Source: Globodera rostochiensis (taxonomy: Eukaryota > Nematoda > Chromadorea > Rhabditida > Heteroderidae). Taken from it: DNA of 64,000 bases. The position numbers were made by a program, and so were the translations under genes. The DNA is taken from assembly GCA_018350325.1 (NCBI GenBank), contig JAEVLN010000052.1, positions 1 to 64,000 of the forward strand. The letters run 5' to 3'. Of the stretch, positions 32,983 through 45,417 are shown piece after piece. The notes beneath the pieces are model-generated. The model made no database searches. It had not been told where the DNA came from and saw only the letters and a program-made list of their open reading frames with translations. The stretch's first letter is position 1. Each line of letters opens with the position of its first letter.

Positions 32983-35900
32983 GCTCCCATTCTCACCATC
33001 CCATGTCCATGTCCTCGTTTCCGTCTTTGTCCCTCTCCTTAACACAATCTTTCCCCTGCGGCCAATCCGAGCGGATAATGGGGCAACTTTGCCGGACGCC
33101 AAATGCCAAAGGCCCGGCGATCGCTTTGTTCAAGTGATCAGAAGCCAATTCATTCGAATTTCTTCGGGTTCCTTTTCAAGGACTTCATTCAATATGAATG
33201 TGCCATCGGCTCTTCGTCCTCAGACGACGCCGGCGGCGACGGCCGAGTTGAGCGTGGCAGAGGGGGCGAAGTCAGCTTCGACCCGGGGAATAACATTTTG
33301 AGGGTGGGCGGAAGAGTACCGCTTGTTGGAAAGCCCGTTGGTGAGAAGCTCAATGGAAGAAAGCCTTTCGGTTCGCTATCCTAACTGAAATTACCTGCAA
33401 AAAGGTCCCCTAACGAATTATAAATCCCCCGGGGGGATAACGAAATCGAAGGCTACCGCATAACCTTCACAAATGGTCGAACAAATTCATTCAACAAAGG
33501 CTGTGTGCCGTCAAATAAGGCGGACGGCACTGCCATCAGAGCCGGCATGTCACACACCACCAAACATTTCCGCTATGAATGCGTCGACGACGAGTCCACG
33601 GTGGCACTTAAAATTACCCGTAAGTTTGGCACGGAAATTTACTCAATCGTCCAAAACCCAAACGGCACAGACTGTGTGGATCACGACGGCAAATTGGTTA
33701 GGGTGGGCGAATTTTACACACATCCGGAGGAAACCAATTCGGACCAGTTCACAAGTGTGGAGTGTGTTGGCAACGAGTTTCTGGCCAAGAAAATAATCCA
33801 CAAGTGTAGGTGCCAACTTTTTTGTGCTTTATGTTTACGGCATTTAAATGCCGTTTCAATTTATGGCCTTTTTAGGGTCCAATTGTTTATTGGCGGACGG
33901 GAAGAAATTGGTTGAGGGCGATTTCACTGTCCAGGATTTTCCCCGAAATTCGATGCGTTCGCAGCTTCAAAAATTGGAAATTGTCGCGTGTCTCCACGAG
34001 GAAGGGAACGTGCGACTGAAATGCACCGGTAGGCCGAAATTTAAATTATTTGAATTAAAGAACCGAACGACTTGCCAAGGATGTGTGGCCACCAATGGAC
34101 AAGAACTGGCAGTGACCCGCTTCGCCAACGTGGCAGGCCAATGGACTCAATGCCGACGATTCAGAGAGGGCTGCCGTTTGATCAATGTGACCCAAGACTG
34201 TCAGATCGCCGCCAGACAATCCCTCGGGAGTCCATCACTTTTTAGACATCGACTGCGAGATCGAAGGCACGTCCCACAAACACGGGTCCACCTTCGAAAG
34301 TGCCACCAGCAAGTCTTTGTTCATCTGCAGTCACGGCCAAATCATCAAACAAGGTCAATTATTGGAGACTTTCTCGACAAATTTATGCTTACTACCGTAT
34401 CCCTGCGGTTCGGCACACTGTACTCAAAAGCCAAAAACAGAAAATATTGATGCGTCAATTGCTGTCTTTGTTCTCTTGACTTGCTGAATTTGATTTACTC
34501 AATTTTGTTGTTTCTGTGTCTTAGGTTGCTTCATCCAAGGCCGCGAGCTCACTTTGGTTGGGGATGTAAAATACGTCGACGGGGTCACACCGGCACTTTG
34601 TGTGGACAACGACAACTTCACTTTCTTTAACGGAATCGGTGCTGTCACTGCTTGAACTTCTTTAATTGTATTTTATAATTACCTAATTTGTAAGTTGGAT
34701 GCGATTTGCCGGATGGGCGGTTCAAACGGTTCATGGAAGTTTGGAGGGACGGGGACGTCATGAAGAGGTCCTTTTGACAGACTTTTCTTTCATTCTTCGG
34801 CTTCAGTCGAAACTTAGGAAAATTGCATTTCATTTTCGAAATTGTCAGAAAAGAAAGTCGTACATTTGCACTTTTAAAGCAATTCAATTAAAGCAATTCA
34901 ATTCAATTAAAGCATTTTAATTAAAGCATTTCAATTCAATTAAAGCATTTTAATTAAAGCAATTCAATTCAATTAAAGCATTTTAATTAAAGCAATTCAA
35001 TTCAATTAAAGCAATTCAATTCAATTAAAGCATTTTAATTAAAGCAATTCAATTCAATTAAAGCATTTTAATTAAAGCATTTCAATTCAATTAACGCATT
35101 TTAATTAAAGCAATTCAATTCAATTAAAGCATTTTAATTAAAGCAATTCAATTCAATTAAAGCATTTTAATTAAAGCATTTCAATTCAATTAAAGCATTT
35201 TAATTAAAGCAATTCAATTCAATTAAAGCAATTCAATTCAATTAAAGCATTTTAATTAAAGCAATTCAATTCAATTAAAGCATTTTAATTAAAGCATTTC
35301 AATTCAATTAACGCATTTTAATTAAAGCAATTCAATTCAATTAAAGCATTTTAATTAAAGCAATTCAATTCAATTAAAGCATTTTAATTAAAGCATTTCA
35401 ATTCAATTAAAGCATTTTAATTAAAGAAATTCAATTCAATTAAAGCAATTCAATTCAATTAAAGCATTTTGATTAAAGCATTTCAATTCAATTAAAGCAT
35501 TTTAATTAAAGCAATTCAATTCAATTAAAGCAATTCAATTCAATTAAAGCAATTCAATTCAATTAAAGCATTTTGATTAAAGATGTTCGTGGGCATTTAA
35601 CTCCGACGGAAGCATTGCTCGGTCTGAAATTAGCACTTACGGTCAGTTAATTGCAAAAAATTCTTTAAAAATTCCAAATTTAGCGTGTCTCGACGGTCTC
35701 GAAGTGATTCCCTTAAACAAAGTGATCCAAAAGGACGGGGGACGGCGTTATGTGAAGTGCGCTCGTATGGACGCCGCCCCTTCATCAGACGAGGGAAGTG
35801 CCGGCGACGGCGTCCACAATTCCGGCACGTTCGGATGGCGTAATTTGACGGAGAGCGAATTCGTCGAATTGACCACCAAAAAGGCAAGTGAAATGCAATC

Positions 35901-37489
35901 GATTCAAATGGCCATTCGATTTGGCACAGTTGGCGAGACAAAATCTGATGGAATATTTTGGCGTGGGGCGCAGGGCGTCGCCGCTGTTGGCTCCCGCCCC
36001 GCCGAACGCCTTTGGGGGAAAGGCGAAGACACAGTCCGGTAAGACGCCTTTTACAAAACGCCAAGAGAAAAAAGATAATTCAAATTTAAATTAAAACCTT
36101 CCCAAAATGACTGTCCGTACCAAACAAAGAGTGCGTCGACCTTCTGCCCTTTTGCCCGCGTCTCTCCGGTTACTGTCCCTTTATGAACGGACCGCTGGAG
36201 CGCGGCCTCGCGTTGGAATCCTTTTCCGAGTTGCGCGAGTTGCAGGCGCGCTTTGAACAGTTTGGCGGGCGCGGAGAACCGCTGAGTTTGCCGGTGGGCT
36301 GTGAAAGTGCGTGGGCGGGGGGCACGTATTTAAGCGGGGGCGGGGCGGGGGTACGGGGGGTAGGGGGGGGCACGTCTTTAGGAGAGGGGGGAGGGGGGGT
36401 TAGGGGGGGGGCACGTCTTTAGGAGGGGGGGGGGTTAGGGGGGGGGTACGTATTTTAGGGGGGGGGGGCACGTCTTTAGGAGGGGGGGGGGGGGGGTTAG
36501 GAGGGGGCACGTATTTAAGCGGGGGCGGGGCGGGGGTACGGGGGGTTAGGGGGGGGGCACGTCTTTAGGAGGGGGGGGGGGTTAGGGGGGGGTACGTATT
36601 TTAGGGGGGGGGGGCACGTCTTTAGGAGGGGGGGGGGGTTAGGGGGGGGTACGTATTTTAGGGGGGGGCACGTCTTTAGGAGGGGGGGGGGGGTTGGGGG
36701 GGGTACGTATTGAGGGGGGGGGGGGGTTAGGGGGGGCACGTCTTTAGGGGGGGGGCACGTCTTTAGGAGGGGGGGGTTGGGGGGGGTACGTATTTATAGG
36801 GGGGGGGGGCACGTCTTTAGGAGGGGGGGGGGGGTTAGGGGGGGGCACGTCTTTGAGGCGGGGGCACGTCTTTAGGAGGGGGGGGGGGGTTAGGGGGGGG
36901 TACGTATTTTAGGGGGGGGGCACGTCTTTAGGGGGGGGGCACGTCTTTAGGAGGGGGGGGGGTTGGGGGGGGGGTACGTATTTATAGGGGGGGGGGCACG
37001 TCTTTAGGAGGGGGGGGGGGTTAGGGGGGGGGGCACGTCTTTGAGGCGGGGGCACGTCTTTAGGAGGGGGGGGGGTTAGGGGGGGGTACGTATTTATAGG
37101 GGGGGGGCACGTCTTTAGGAGGGGGGGGGGGGTTAGGGGGGGGTACGTATTTATAGGGGCGGGTGCACGTCTTTAGGAGGGGGGGGGGGGGGTTAGGAGG
37201 GGGCACGTCTTTAGGGGGGGGGGGGGGGGGGTTGGGGGGGGGGGTACGTATTTATAGGGGGGGGGGCACGTCTTTAGAGGGGGGGGGGCACGTCTTTAGG
37301 GGGGGGGGGGGTTTGACATTTGAGTTTCTTTTTGTGGTAATTTGATTTACAGAGCAGCCGAGCACCTTCCAAAAACTGCAATTGCTCATTGAGTTGGCCT
37401 GTCAGCAGACGTGCCAAAAATGCTCGAACGGTTCGAGAATTGGAAAGGAAATTTTTACCGCCCGATTTTTGACATTTAACAGTTTCTGA
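32981..37489 (+). CDS. secreted Cys-repeat protein with C-terminal ShKT domain
   Basis: Fourteen exons, all in phase, 621 aa: 32981..33133, 33181..33340, 33452..33619, 33671..33805, 33876..34028, 34080..34199, 34246..34353, 34525..34638, 34695..34767, 35583..35641, 35684..35883, 35930..36038, 36130..36306 and 37353..37489. Short Cys modules recur with the pattern C..(D/N)G..(L/I)..G: CVDHDGKLVRVGEFY, CLLADGKKLVEGDF, CVATNGQELAV, CEIEGTSHKHGSTF, CFIQGRELTLVGD, CDLPDGRFKRF and CLDGLEVIPLN. They resemble the MIG-18-like fibronectin-type-I repeats of nematode extracellular proteins. The end is a ShKT domain split by a 1-kb intron (CVDLLPFCPRLSGYCPFM ... ACQQTCQKC). Exon 35883 ends with a consensus GC donor (AAG/GCAAGT). 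Signal peptide prediction is only moderate. Confidence 0.75.
34868..35582. repeat. AT-rich minisatellite in intron of the ShKT gene
   Basis: An array built from AATTCAATTAAAGC and ATTTTAATTAAAGC half-units in mixed order fills intron 34768..35582. The intron's own acceptor (GATTAAAG/ATGTTCG) is the last copy of the ATTAAAG motif. Confidence 0.95.
36307..37315. repeat. G-rich minisatellite in intron splitting the ShKT domain
   Basis: About 20 irregular units of GGCACGTCTTTAGGAGGG, a G run, TTAGGGGGG and TACGTATTTTAGGG fill almost the whole intron 36307..37352. G runs reach 16. The core words CACGTCTTTA and TACGTATTTA alternate. Confidence 0.95.
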
Positions 37490-37693
37490 GAAGGAGTCGG
37501 CATTGGCACACCTCGAGAACACTTCCCATTGTGGATAACGCCGCAATTCATTTGCATTAAAAACATTCGATTTAAATAACAATAAAATTACAGAATAAAT
37601 GTTAAAGAGAATCTCAAAATTAAATGCCATTTAATTAATCCTTTTTTAATTTATTCGAAGAAGTAACAATTGCTTTGATAAATACGCGCTAAT

Positions 37694-38493
37694 TCAGTCT
37701 GAACGGTTTTCCCCGACGTACACCGTCTTACGCTTGCCGTCCCTCTCCCGCTCGATCTTCACCACACGCCTCCGCTCCCCGCTCTCCTCGCTTCTGTACT
37801 TCTTCAGCTTGTCCAACAACTTCAGATGAACTCGCTTGCCCTCCCTCTCCCTGTCCACGTCGACCTTCACGTCCGGCACTTGGACGTCCACGTTCACGTC
37901 CCGTTGATTGTTGCTGTGTCTATCCCCGTCATGGTTCCGGCGGACATCGACGTTCACACGCTTATGCTTGTCGGAATCGTATCTGTCCCCGTCATGGCGG
38001 CTTCCAACATCGACGTTCACGTTTTTCTTGTGTCCCTGGACATCGACGTTCACAAGCTTGTGCTTGTCGGAGTCGTATCTGTCCCCGTCATGGCGGCTTC
38101 CAACATCGACGTTCACGTTTTTCTTGTGTCCCTGGACATCGACGTTCAGAAGCTTATCCCTGCTGCCGTCGCTTCTGTCTCCATCATTGATTCCGACATT
38201 CACATTCTTCCTCGAGGGCGCGTGCACGTTGATAAATCCCAACACGTCCACATCCGTGTTCCGTTTCTGGAAATGTAAACGTTTCTGAGATGGTTGGTTC
38301 ATCTCCATCAAACCAGGAACATCAGGCCAAAGTGCCAGTGATTTCCCCCCCCCCCCCCCCCCCTAACCTTTTGTTCTCCGTCCCCTTCACTTACCTTTCG
38401 CAGTTTCGGCTCGCCGGCGGTGTCACTCCCTCCGGCGACGTTTATCAGAATCAGCTGCAGGGTGAAGAAGCAAATAAAGAAAGGAACTTTCAT
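37694..38493 (-). CDS. secreted repetitive Val/Asp/His/Lys-rich protein
   Basis: Two exons, 38493..38395 and 38284..37694, phase 0, 229 aa. The signal peptide is MKVPFFICFFTLQLILINVA. The mature part contains repeats of about 32 residues: NVDVQGHKKNVNVDVGSRHD, then GDRYDSDKHK (two near-perfect copies plus decayed ones, NVDVRRNHDGDRH and DVNVDVQVPDVKVDVD). It ends in a basic region (KKYRSEESGERRRVVKIERE). The intron contains a C21 run on the plus strand. The alternation of N/D-V pairs would favour beta strands. The family is not recognised. A secreted, fast-evolving repeat protein of this kind is a reasonable effector candidate, by inference. Confidence 0.65.
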
Positions 38494-38654
38494 TGTTAGC
38501 CAAAAAAGATTTAATCCAAATTGAAATTTTGGAGTGAATGTCGCGCACAATCGCCGGCGAACGACCTTAAGAATGGTCGGCCCTGGGGGTGGGCCGTCCC
38601 GCCAAGGCGATCGTTACGCGTCCAATGATTACTTTGGATGATGGGCGGTGGGAT

Positions 38655-39080
38655 GATACAACAATCTGATCACCTCCCCTTCCCATACAACAATCTGATC
38701 ACCTCCCCTTCCCATACATCAATCTGATCACCTCCCATTCCCATACAAAAATCTGTGATCACCTCCCAATCTGATCACCTCCCCTTCCCATACAACAATC
38801 TGTGATCACCTTCCAATCTGATCACCTCTCCCCCTCCCATACAACAATCTGTGATCACCTCCCAATCTGATCACCTCTCCCCTTCCCATACAACAATCTG
38901 TGATCACCTCCCAATCTGATCACCTCTCCCCTTCCCATACAACAATCTGTGATCACCTCCCAATCTGATCACCTCTCCCCTTCCCATACAACAATCTGTG
39001 ATCACCTCCCAATCTGATCACCTCTCCCCTTCCCATACAACAATCTGTGATCACCTCCCCCCCCTCCCAACAACAATCTG
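38655..39080. repeat. 49-bp minisatellite (CAATCTGATCACCTC family)
   Basis: About nine units built from CCCATACAACAATCTG, TGATCACCTCCCAATCTGAT and CACCTCTCCCCTT. The first units are shorter and the later ones nearly identical. It is intergenic. Confidence 0.9.
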
Positions 39081-39119
39081 ATCTACTCCCCCCAGGGGTT
39101 TCGTGCAGAAAATATTTAC

Positions 39120-39950
39120 CACATTTTATTAACCAGCACATTCACTGTTCACATGATCAATTCAGCAACCAAAGTCAAATTGTTATAAATGAATTGAAGG
39201 GCGTTGGATGAGTCAATGTTTCGATTACAAAGCGAAATAATTTCACTTTAAACATTCCCTCCAAATTGTCAATTAATCGACCAACTCGCGCAAATCGCTG
39301 ATAAGAAAGATAAATCAAATTAGTCACCGGCGGCTCTTTTTGGAGAGTTTCAATTTCAATCAAAAAATTTCGAAATTACACTAATCCAAAAAAGGAAATG
39401 TTCGGCGATGATTCTGTCAGTTTGGTGCCGCTATTCTCCAATATTTTTTGATGGATTTTGTCAGCACTTTTGATCAAAAAGCATTGTGAGGAAATTTCCT
39501 TCAATCGCCGGTTCATTTTGGTTGGCAATGAAATGATCGAAAGGTCAATATCGAAAAATGTGAAAAGGAAAACAATACAAATCAAATCAATGGTTTTGTC
39601 GATCGGATAAACAGCGATTGGGAGGAGAAGAAAAGTGATCGCCAAGAAAGATAAAGCAATTTGTAAGCCGTCAAATTATACACTTTGCTAAATTCAAAAA
39701 TCTTTGCTTCAGCGTCTTCTGCTGATCGCCGTTATGTTCGTTCTGTTCATCAATTGCTCAAAAGCGCTGGTGCCGTTTTTGAATAATGGAAATGCGCCCA
39801 GGGGGAAGTTTCCGTTGGGTCGGGTGGAAGTTACTGAATTAATTGGTGGCATTTCCCAAACTTTACACTAATTTCACGCATTTTTACAAATTCCGCCGCT
39901 TCCCATCGTCGAAGTTGCACTTCCGCCGGCCATTCCAATCGAAGAATTGC
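39120..39950. other. intergenic, possible receptor-like fragment
   Basis: A minus-strand frame (39645..39376) begins with hydrophobic residues (ITFLLLPIAVYPIDKTIDLI) and ends SPNISFFGLV. A second frame at 39363..39175 could follow it. The pattern is vaguely like a chemoreceptor tail, but I cannot join exons with confidence and do not call a gene. On the plus strand, 39737-39830 encodes a short hydrophobic start (MFVLFINCSKALVPFL). Confidence 0.2.
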
Positions 39951-40215
39951 CTAAACCAACAAAATTAAAGCTTTTAGTGACAAATAACCGCCGGTTGAAG
40001 AGCTGTTAGAGGACAAATTGGAGGCGGCCAAAGAATTGGGAGAGGCGGCGGCAGTGGACGAAGACGCATTTATTGCATTTCCACCGATTGAATTTGTTGG
40101 CACAAAAGTGCCATTGGCTGTCGTCGGCGGCTTCGTCGTCGTTGTGGTCGTTGAACCGGCAGAAATTGGCGTCATGGAATTTGAAGAATTTGAGGCGGAC
40201 GAATTGCCTTAAAGG
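39951..40215 (-). pseudogene. mucin-like fragment related to the 41-45 kb gene
   Basis: A minus-strand open stretch after an acceptor-like TTTAAG near 40211 reads NSSASNSSNSMTPIS, then STTTTTTKPPTTANGTF, ending SSSTGGYLSLKALILLV and a stop. STTTTTTKPP..NGT repeats the words of the neighbouring mucin (TTTTTKPPATNGT), so this is probably a duplicated or detached exon. No signal peptide exon is evident. It may be a short real paralogue rather than a pseudogene. Confidence 0.35.
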
Positions 40216-40995
40216 GGCAAAGTTTTAAAGACCAAAAATCGCAAGAGAATTGACAAAAATAATCAAAGAACAAAACAAAAAAAACCATTTCCAACAAAAA
40301 CTAAAAGTTTCAGTAATTCGAATCGAATTTGCCACTTTTGATTAGAGTTGAGTGCCCGGGGAGGGGGGGGGGGGTCCCGACCATTTCGAGGATGGGTCTA
40401 AATAAGGCTTCGACCACGCAAAAAACAAAATCTACGGGGTTCCCTAAATTCCGCCCGCGCTCAACCCCTTGAACTGCCGCTTAGACTATTCGATGAATTA
40501 GCGCACCGTTCGCATTTGCCACCGCCCCAACAAAGGGAGTCGCAACGCCGACCAGACTGTCCTTCCAACTGTTGGCCAAATTGGAGTTTATTTGGCCCAT
40601 TGCTGAAGAGCACTGATCAGAAACAATGGACCAAATTTAATCTTCCAAGATTAATGTGATCAGACAAAAATGCATTTTTCGTTAATCGTATCGATAATTA
40701 CCGATACGGTAATTTACCGTTGAAAGCTGAATCAAATCTGAAGTAAAAAGTCAAAATTTTCTAAATTATCGAAGCGAAGTCAAAATTTTTTTGAACATTT
40801 GAGTCCTTTTCACGGGAAAATTATAAATTTTTGGAAATCAATTTTCTTAATTAAACAAAAACAAGACGAATTATTAGCCAAGCATTTGATCATTTTCTAT
40901 GTGATTCTGAATTTGAATCAAGTCCAACTTAACAAGAAATAGCACAAATAATTTAAGCCAAAACACTCCAATAATCCCCCCCCCCCCCCCTCCTT

Positions 40996-43900
40996 TTAAT
41001 AACCTTGTTGAAACAGCGAAGTGGCATTTGCCTGTAAAAGCCGTGCCAAATTGTTAACATCGTCCAAAATGCTCTGAGTTGTTGCCACCAGTTTCGCCGT
41101 CGTAGTGGCGTTCATTGGCAGAGAAGCCGATGATGAGTTCGTTGAACTGCTCGAACTTGTTGGGGTTGATGAATTTGTTGATGCAGTTCCATTGGTTACA
41201 GGTGGCTTTGTTGTTGTCGTTGTTGGACTCGCTGTCGTTACCGTAGGGGTTGATGAATTTGTTCCAGAAGCCGATGATGAGGATGAATTTGTTCCAGAAG
41301 CCGATGACGAGTTCGTTGAACTGCTTGAACTTGTTGGGGTTGATGAATTTGTTCCAGAAGCCGATAATGAGGATGAATTTGTTCCAGAAGCCGACAATGA
41401 GGATGAATTTGTTCCAGAAGCCGATGACGAGTTTGTTGAACTGCTTGAACTTGTTGGCGTTGATGAATTTGTTGATGCAGTTCCATTGGTTGCAGGTGGT
41501 TTTGTTGTTGTCGTTGTTGGACTCGCTGTCGTTACTGTAGGGGTTGATGAATTTGTTCCAGAAACCGATGATGAGTTTGTTGAACTGCTTGAACTTGTTG
41601 TTGATGAATTGGTTCCAGAAGCCGATGATGAGGATGAATTTGTTCCAGAAGCCGATGACGAGTTCGTTGAACTGCTTGAACTTGTTGGGGTTGATGAATT
41701 TGTTGATGCAGTTCCATTGGTTGCAGGTGGTTTTGTTGTTGTCGTTGTTGGACTCGCTGTCGTTACTGTAGGGGTTGATGAATTTGTTCCAGAAGCAGAT
41801 GATGAGTTTATTGAACTGCTCAAACTTGTTGTTGATGAATTGGTTCCAGAAGCCGATGACGAGTTCGCTGAACTGCTCGAACTTGTTGGGACGGAAGAAT
41901 TTGTTGATGCCGTTCCATTAGTTGCAGGAGGCTTTGTTGCTGTCGTTGTTGGACTCGCTGTCGTTACTGTAGGGGTTGATGAATTTGTTCCAGAAGCAGA
42001 TGATGAGTTTATTGAACTGCTCAAACTTGTTGTTGATGAATTGGTTCTAGAAGCCGATGACGAGTTCGCTGAACTGCTCGAACTTGTTGGGGTTGATGAA
42101 TTTGTTGATGCAGTTCCATTGGTTGCAGGTGGTTTTGTTGTTGTCGTTGTTGGACTCGCTGTCGTTACTGTAGGGGTTGATGAATTTGTTCCAGAAGCCG
42201 ATGATGAGGATGAATTTGTTCCAAAAGCCGATGATGAGGATGAATTTGTTCCAGAAGCCGATGACGAGTTCGTTGAACTGCTTGAACTTGTTGGCGTTGA
42301 TGAATTTGTTGATGCAGTTCCATTGGTTGCAGGTGATTTTGTTGTTGTCGTTGTTGGACTCGCTGTCGTTACTATAGAGCTTGATGAATTTGTTCCAGAA
42401 GCCGATGATGAGTTTGTTGAACTGCTTGAACTTGTTGTTGATGGATTTGTTCCATTAGATGATGAGTTTGTTGAACTGCTTGAACTTGTTGTTGATGAAT
42501 TTGTTCCATTAGATGATGAGTTTGTCGTAGCTAAATTTATAGTTGTGTTTGCACCTGATGTTGTATTATTTGAACTCAAAGTCGTCGCCGTTAAATTTGA
42601 ATTGTTTGCTAAAACTGGGGCCATCAACGAATTTGTAATAAAGGAAGGCGGTTGGTTAATTTGTGGTAATATATTGGAAGGTAAAGATGTTAAAACGTTT
42701 GTTGAATTCAAAGCTGAAGAGATGCTATTTATTGCGGACGAATTTGTTCCAAGGGCCAATGATGAAGATGAATTTGTTCCAGAAGCCGATGACGAGTTCG
42801 CTGAACTGCTTGAACTTGTTGGGACGGAAGAATTTGTTGATGCAGTTCCATTGGTTGCAGGTGGTTTTGTTGTTGTCGTTGTTGGACTCGCTGTCGTTAC
42901 TGTAGGGGTTGATGAATTTGTTCCAGAAGCCGATGATGAGGATGAATTTGTTCCAGAAGCCGATAATGAGGATGAATTTGTTCCAGAAGCCGATGATGAG
43001 GATGAATTTGTTCCAGAAGCCGATGATGAGGATGAATTTGTTCCAGAAGCCGATGATGAGGATGAATTTGTTCCAGAAGCCGATGATGAGTTTGTTGAAC
43101 TGCTTGAATTTGTTGTTGATGAATTTGTTCCAGAAGCCGATGACGAGTTCGGTGAACTGCTTGAAATTGTTGGGACGGAAGAATTTGTAGATACAGTTCC
43201 ATTAGTCGATGGCTTTGTTGCTGTCGTTGTTGGACTCGCTGTTGTTACTGTAGGGGTTGATGAATTTGTTCCAGAAGCAGATGATGAGTTTATTGAACTG
43301 CTCAAACTTGTTGTTGATGAATTGGTTCCAGAAGCCGATGACGAGTTCGCTGAACTGCTCGAACTTGTTGGGACGGAAGAATTTGTTGATGCAGTTCCAT
43401 TGGTTGCAGGTGGTTTTGTTGTTGTCGTTGTTGGACTCGCTGTCGTTACTGTAGGGGTTGATGAATTTGTTCCAGAAGCCAATGATGAGGATGAATTTGT
43501 TCCAGAAGCCGATGATGAGGATGAATTTGTTCCAGAAGCCGATGACGAGTTCGTTGAACTGCTTGAACTTGTCGGGACGGAAGAATTTGTTGATACACTT
43601 CCATTATTTGTTAAGTTCGTTGAACTTGTTGGGGCTGATGAATTTGTTCCATATGATGATGATAAGCTGCTACTTGAGGATGACGTTGATTGATTTGATC
43701 CATTTGCTGCAGCATTACTCGAATTTTTTTCGTCTGCGGCTACAAATGTTGTTGTCATGTTCGATGAGTTGTTGGTGTTGTTCAACAATGTTTTGTTCAG
43801 ATTTTGATTGATTGTGGTTGCATTCACGGCACTTGCCGAAGAAATTCCGTTGATGACGACCCCTCCCGACCCGCACAAGTCGCCGTTGTACCCAATGCTG

Positions 43901-44957
43901 TCCAAAATGGCCAACCCGCCCTGAAGGCCGTTGTTGCTGTTGGTGTACACAAAGTTTGTGGCCTCGATACTTATCTGACGATAAAATGATTAAGAATGAA
44001 TGGTCTCATTAACATAAATTATTGGTACGATAAAATGATTAAGAATGAATGGTCTCATTAACATAAATTATTGTACGATAAAATGATTAAGAATGAATGG
44101 TCTCATTAACATAGATTAGATGAATCGTCTCATTAACATAGATTAGATGAATGGTCTCATTAACCTAAATTATTTGGTACGATAAAATGATTAAGAATGA
44201 ATGGTCTCATTAACATAAATTATTGGTTCTTTACAAATTTGTTAGGCGCAATAATTCTCACTTGGAATGGCTCAGTGATGCCCTGAATTGTGAACATTGC
44301 TGGGCCCGGGCCCTGCGAAGTTGGCGCCATCTGACAATCTCGACTTCGGTTCAAAGTTTGTCCCTGCACATTGCAACACATCCAAATCCGAACGAAAGAC
44401 GTCGTCCAGTAACTGAGCGACGACAATTGATCGATTTTACCTTTACTCTTCGATCGCTTACTTTAAAGAAAGTGTGCCGTTGTTGATCTGACATGGAACA
44501 GTGTCGCTGATCAGTGTGGCCACCAAAGCCGTGCCGTTTTGGGACACATCTTGCACTGATGAGGCGGTGATTGCGTATGTGCCGTCTTTGAAAGTTAATG
44601 AAATTAGTTGGAATGCGGGCATTTAAAGAAAATCTTTACTTGGCGTCACATTGGTGCCGGTCATCAGCTGAAGCTGGTCGCCGTCGATGGGCAGCGAACT
44701 GCGGTACCAGAGCAGCGGCGATGGCGGCGAGACGGCGTTGTGCCAATGGCATGCCATGCCGAAGTCGGAGCAGTCCAACGAATCGACAGCAGCTGACGCT
44801 AATCGGACGGAGGTTAACGGAGTGTTTTTGTACTTTTTGTGCGCAAAAAATGTAAGCACTTCTTACCGTATTTTAACCGGTAAAAAAAAGTGAAGGCGAC
44901 GACCCTCAACAGAAGCGGGAGAAGAGCCGTTCGACGAGTACTTGGACCTTCGGTCAT
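40996..44957 (-). CDS. secreted CUB-like mucin with giant Ser/Thr/Asn repeat domain
   Basis: Five exons, all in phase, 1176 aa: 44957..44867, 44798..44640, 44585..44462, 44412..44235 and 43974..40996. Exon 1 gives a hydrophobic leader (ALLPLLLRVVAFTFFY). A small Cys module follows (LDCSDFGMACHWHN, then LWYRSSLPIDGDQLQLM). Next is a CUB-like region (GTYAITASSVQDV, GITEPFQVRIIAPNKF, ISIEATNFVYTNSNNG). The last exon encodes about 900 residues of low-complexity repeat built from SASGTNSSSS and TPTVTTASPTTTTTKPPA units, dense in NxS/T sequons. This is a mucin, probably heavily glycosylated and apical. The first two modules match nematode CUB-like secreted proteins. An opposite-strand frame of 862 codons over the repeat is a codon-usage shadow. 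Confidence 0.8.
43985..44230. repeat. 53-bp repeat in mucin intron 4
   Basis: About four copies of ACGATAAAATGATTAAGAAT, GAATGGTCTCATTAACATAA and ATTATTGGT, plus two short copies, lie within intron 43975..44234. Confidence 0.85.
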
Positions 44958-45417
44958 CGTCCTTTTCATTTGTTCCGTCGATGAACACAAAATGTTTTCA
45001 TATGAATAATGTGGTGGTGAAAGTGGCCATTAAGCTCCTAATTGGTGCACTAAACGAAGTGGGAGGGCCTTCATTAAAATGAATCGGTCGGATTTTGGGG
45101 AGGGAATTGAACGGACGGCGGGGGGATTAAATGAACGAATGAATTGGGAGGAGAAAGGGCAAATCGTTGCGCGTTAAAAGTGTTACCGGTGCCCCCCCCC
45201 CCCGCGGCGGGCGGAGATATTTTTTTTGATTATTGGCAAAATGAGGAAGTGCATTCGGCGGGCGAATTTAAATGTTTTCGATTAAAATTTATTCTAGCGA
45301 TTTGTAAATATTTGAGAATTTTGGACGAATGTCCCCAATAAAACAAACAAATCACAAAAGAAAATGAGGTGCAAGCAAATTGAGATTATTAATGAATGGG
45401 ATCAATCGGTCGGTTGG

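Noticed and set aside
36307..37315. Interstitial telomere array (TTAGGG words)
   Set aside because: TTAGGGGG occurs only as part of a longer CACGTCTTTAGG/TACGTATTT unit and is not a pure hexamer array.
41105..43693. 862-codon plus-strand open frame (GVDEFVPEADDEDEF repeats)
   Set aside because: It is the exact reverse of the mucin Ser/Thr/Asn repeat; the minus strand has signal, CUB-like exons and splice sites, the plus strand none.
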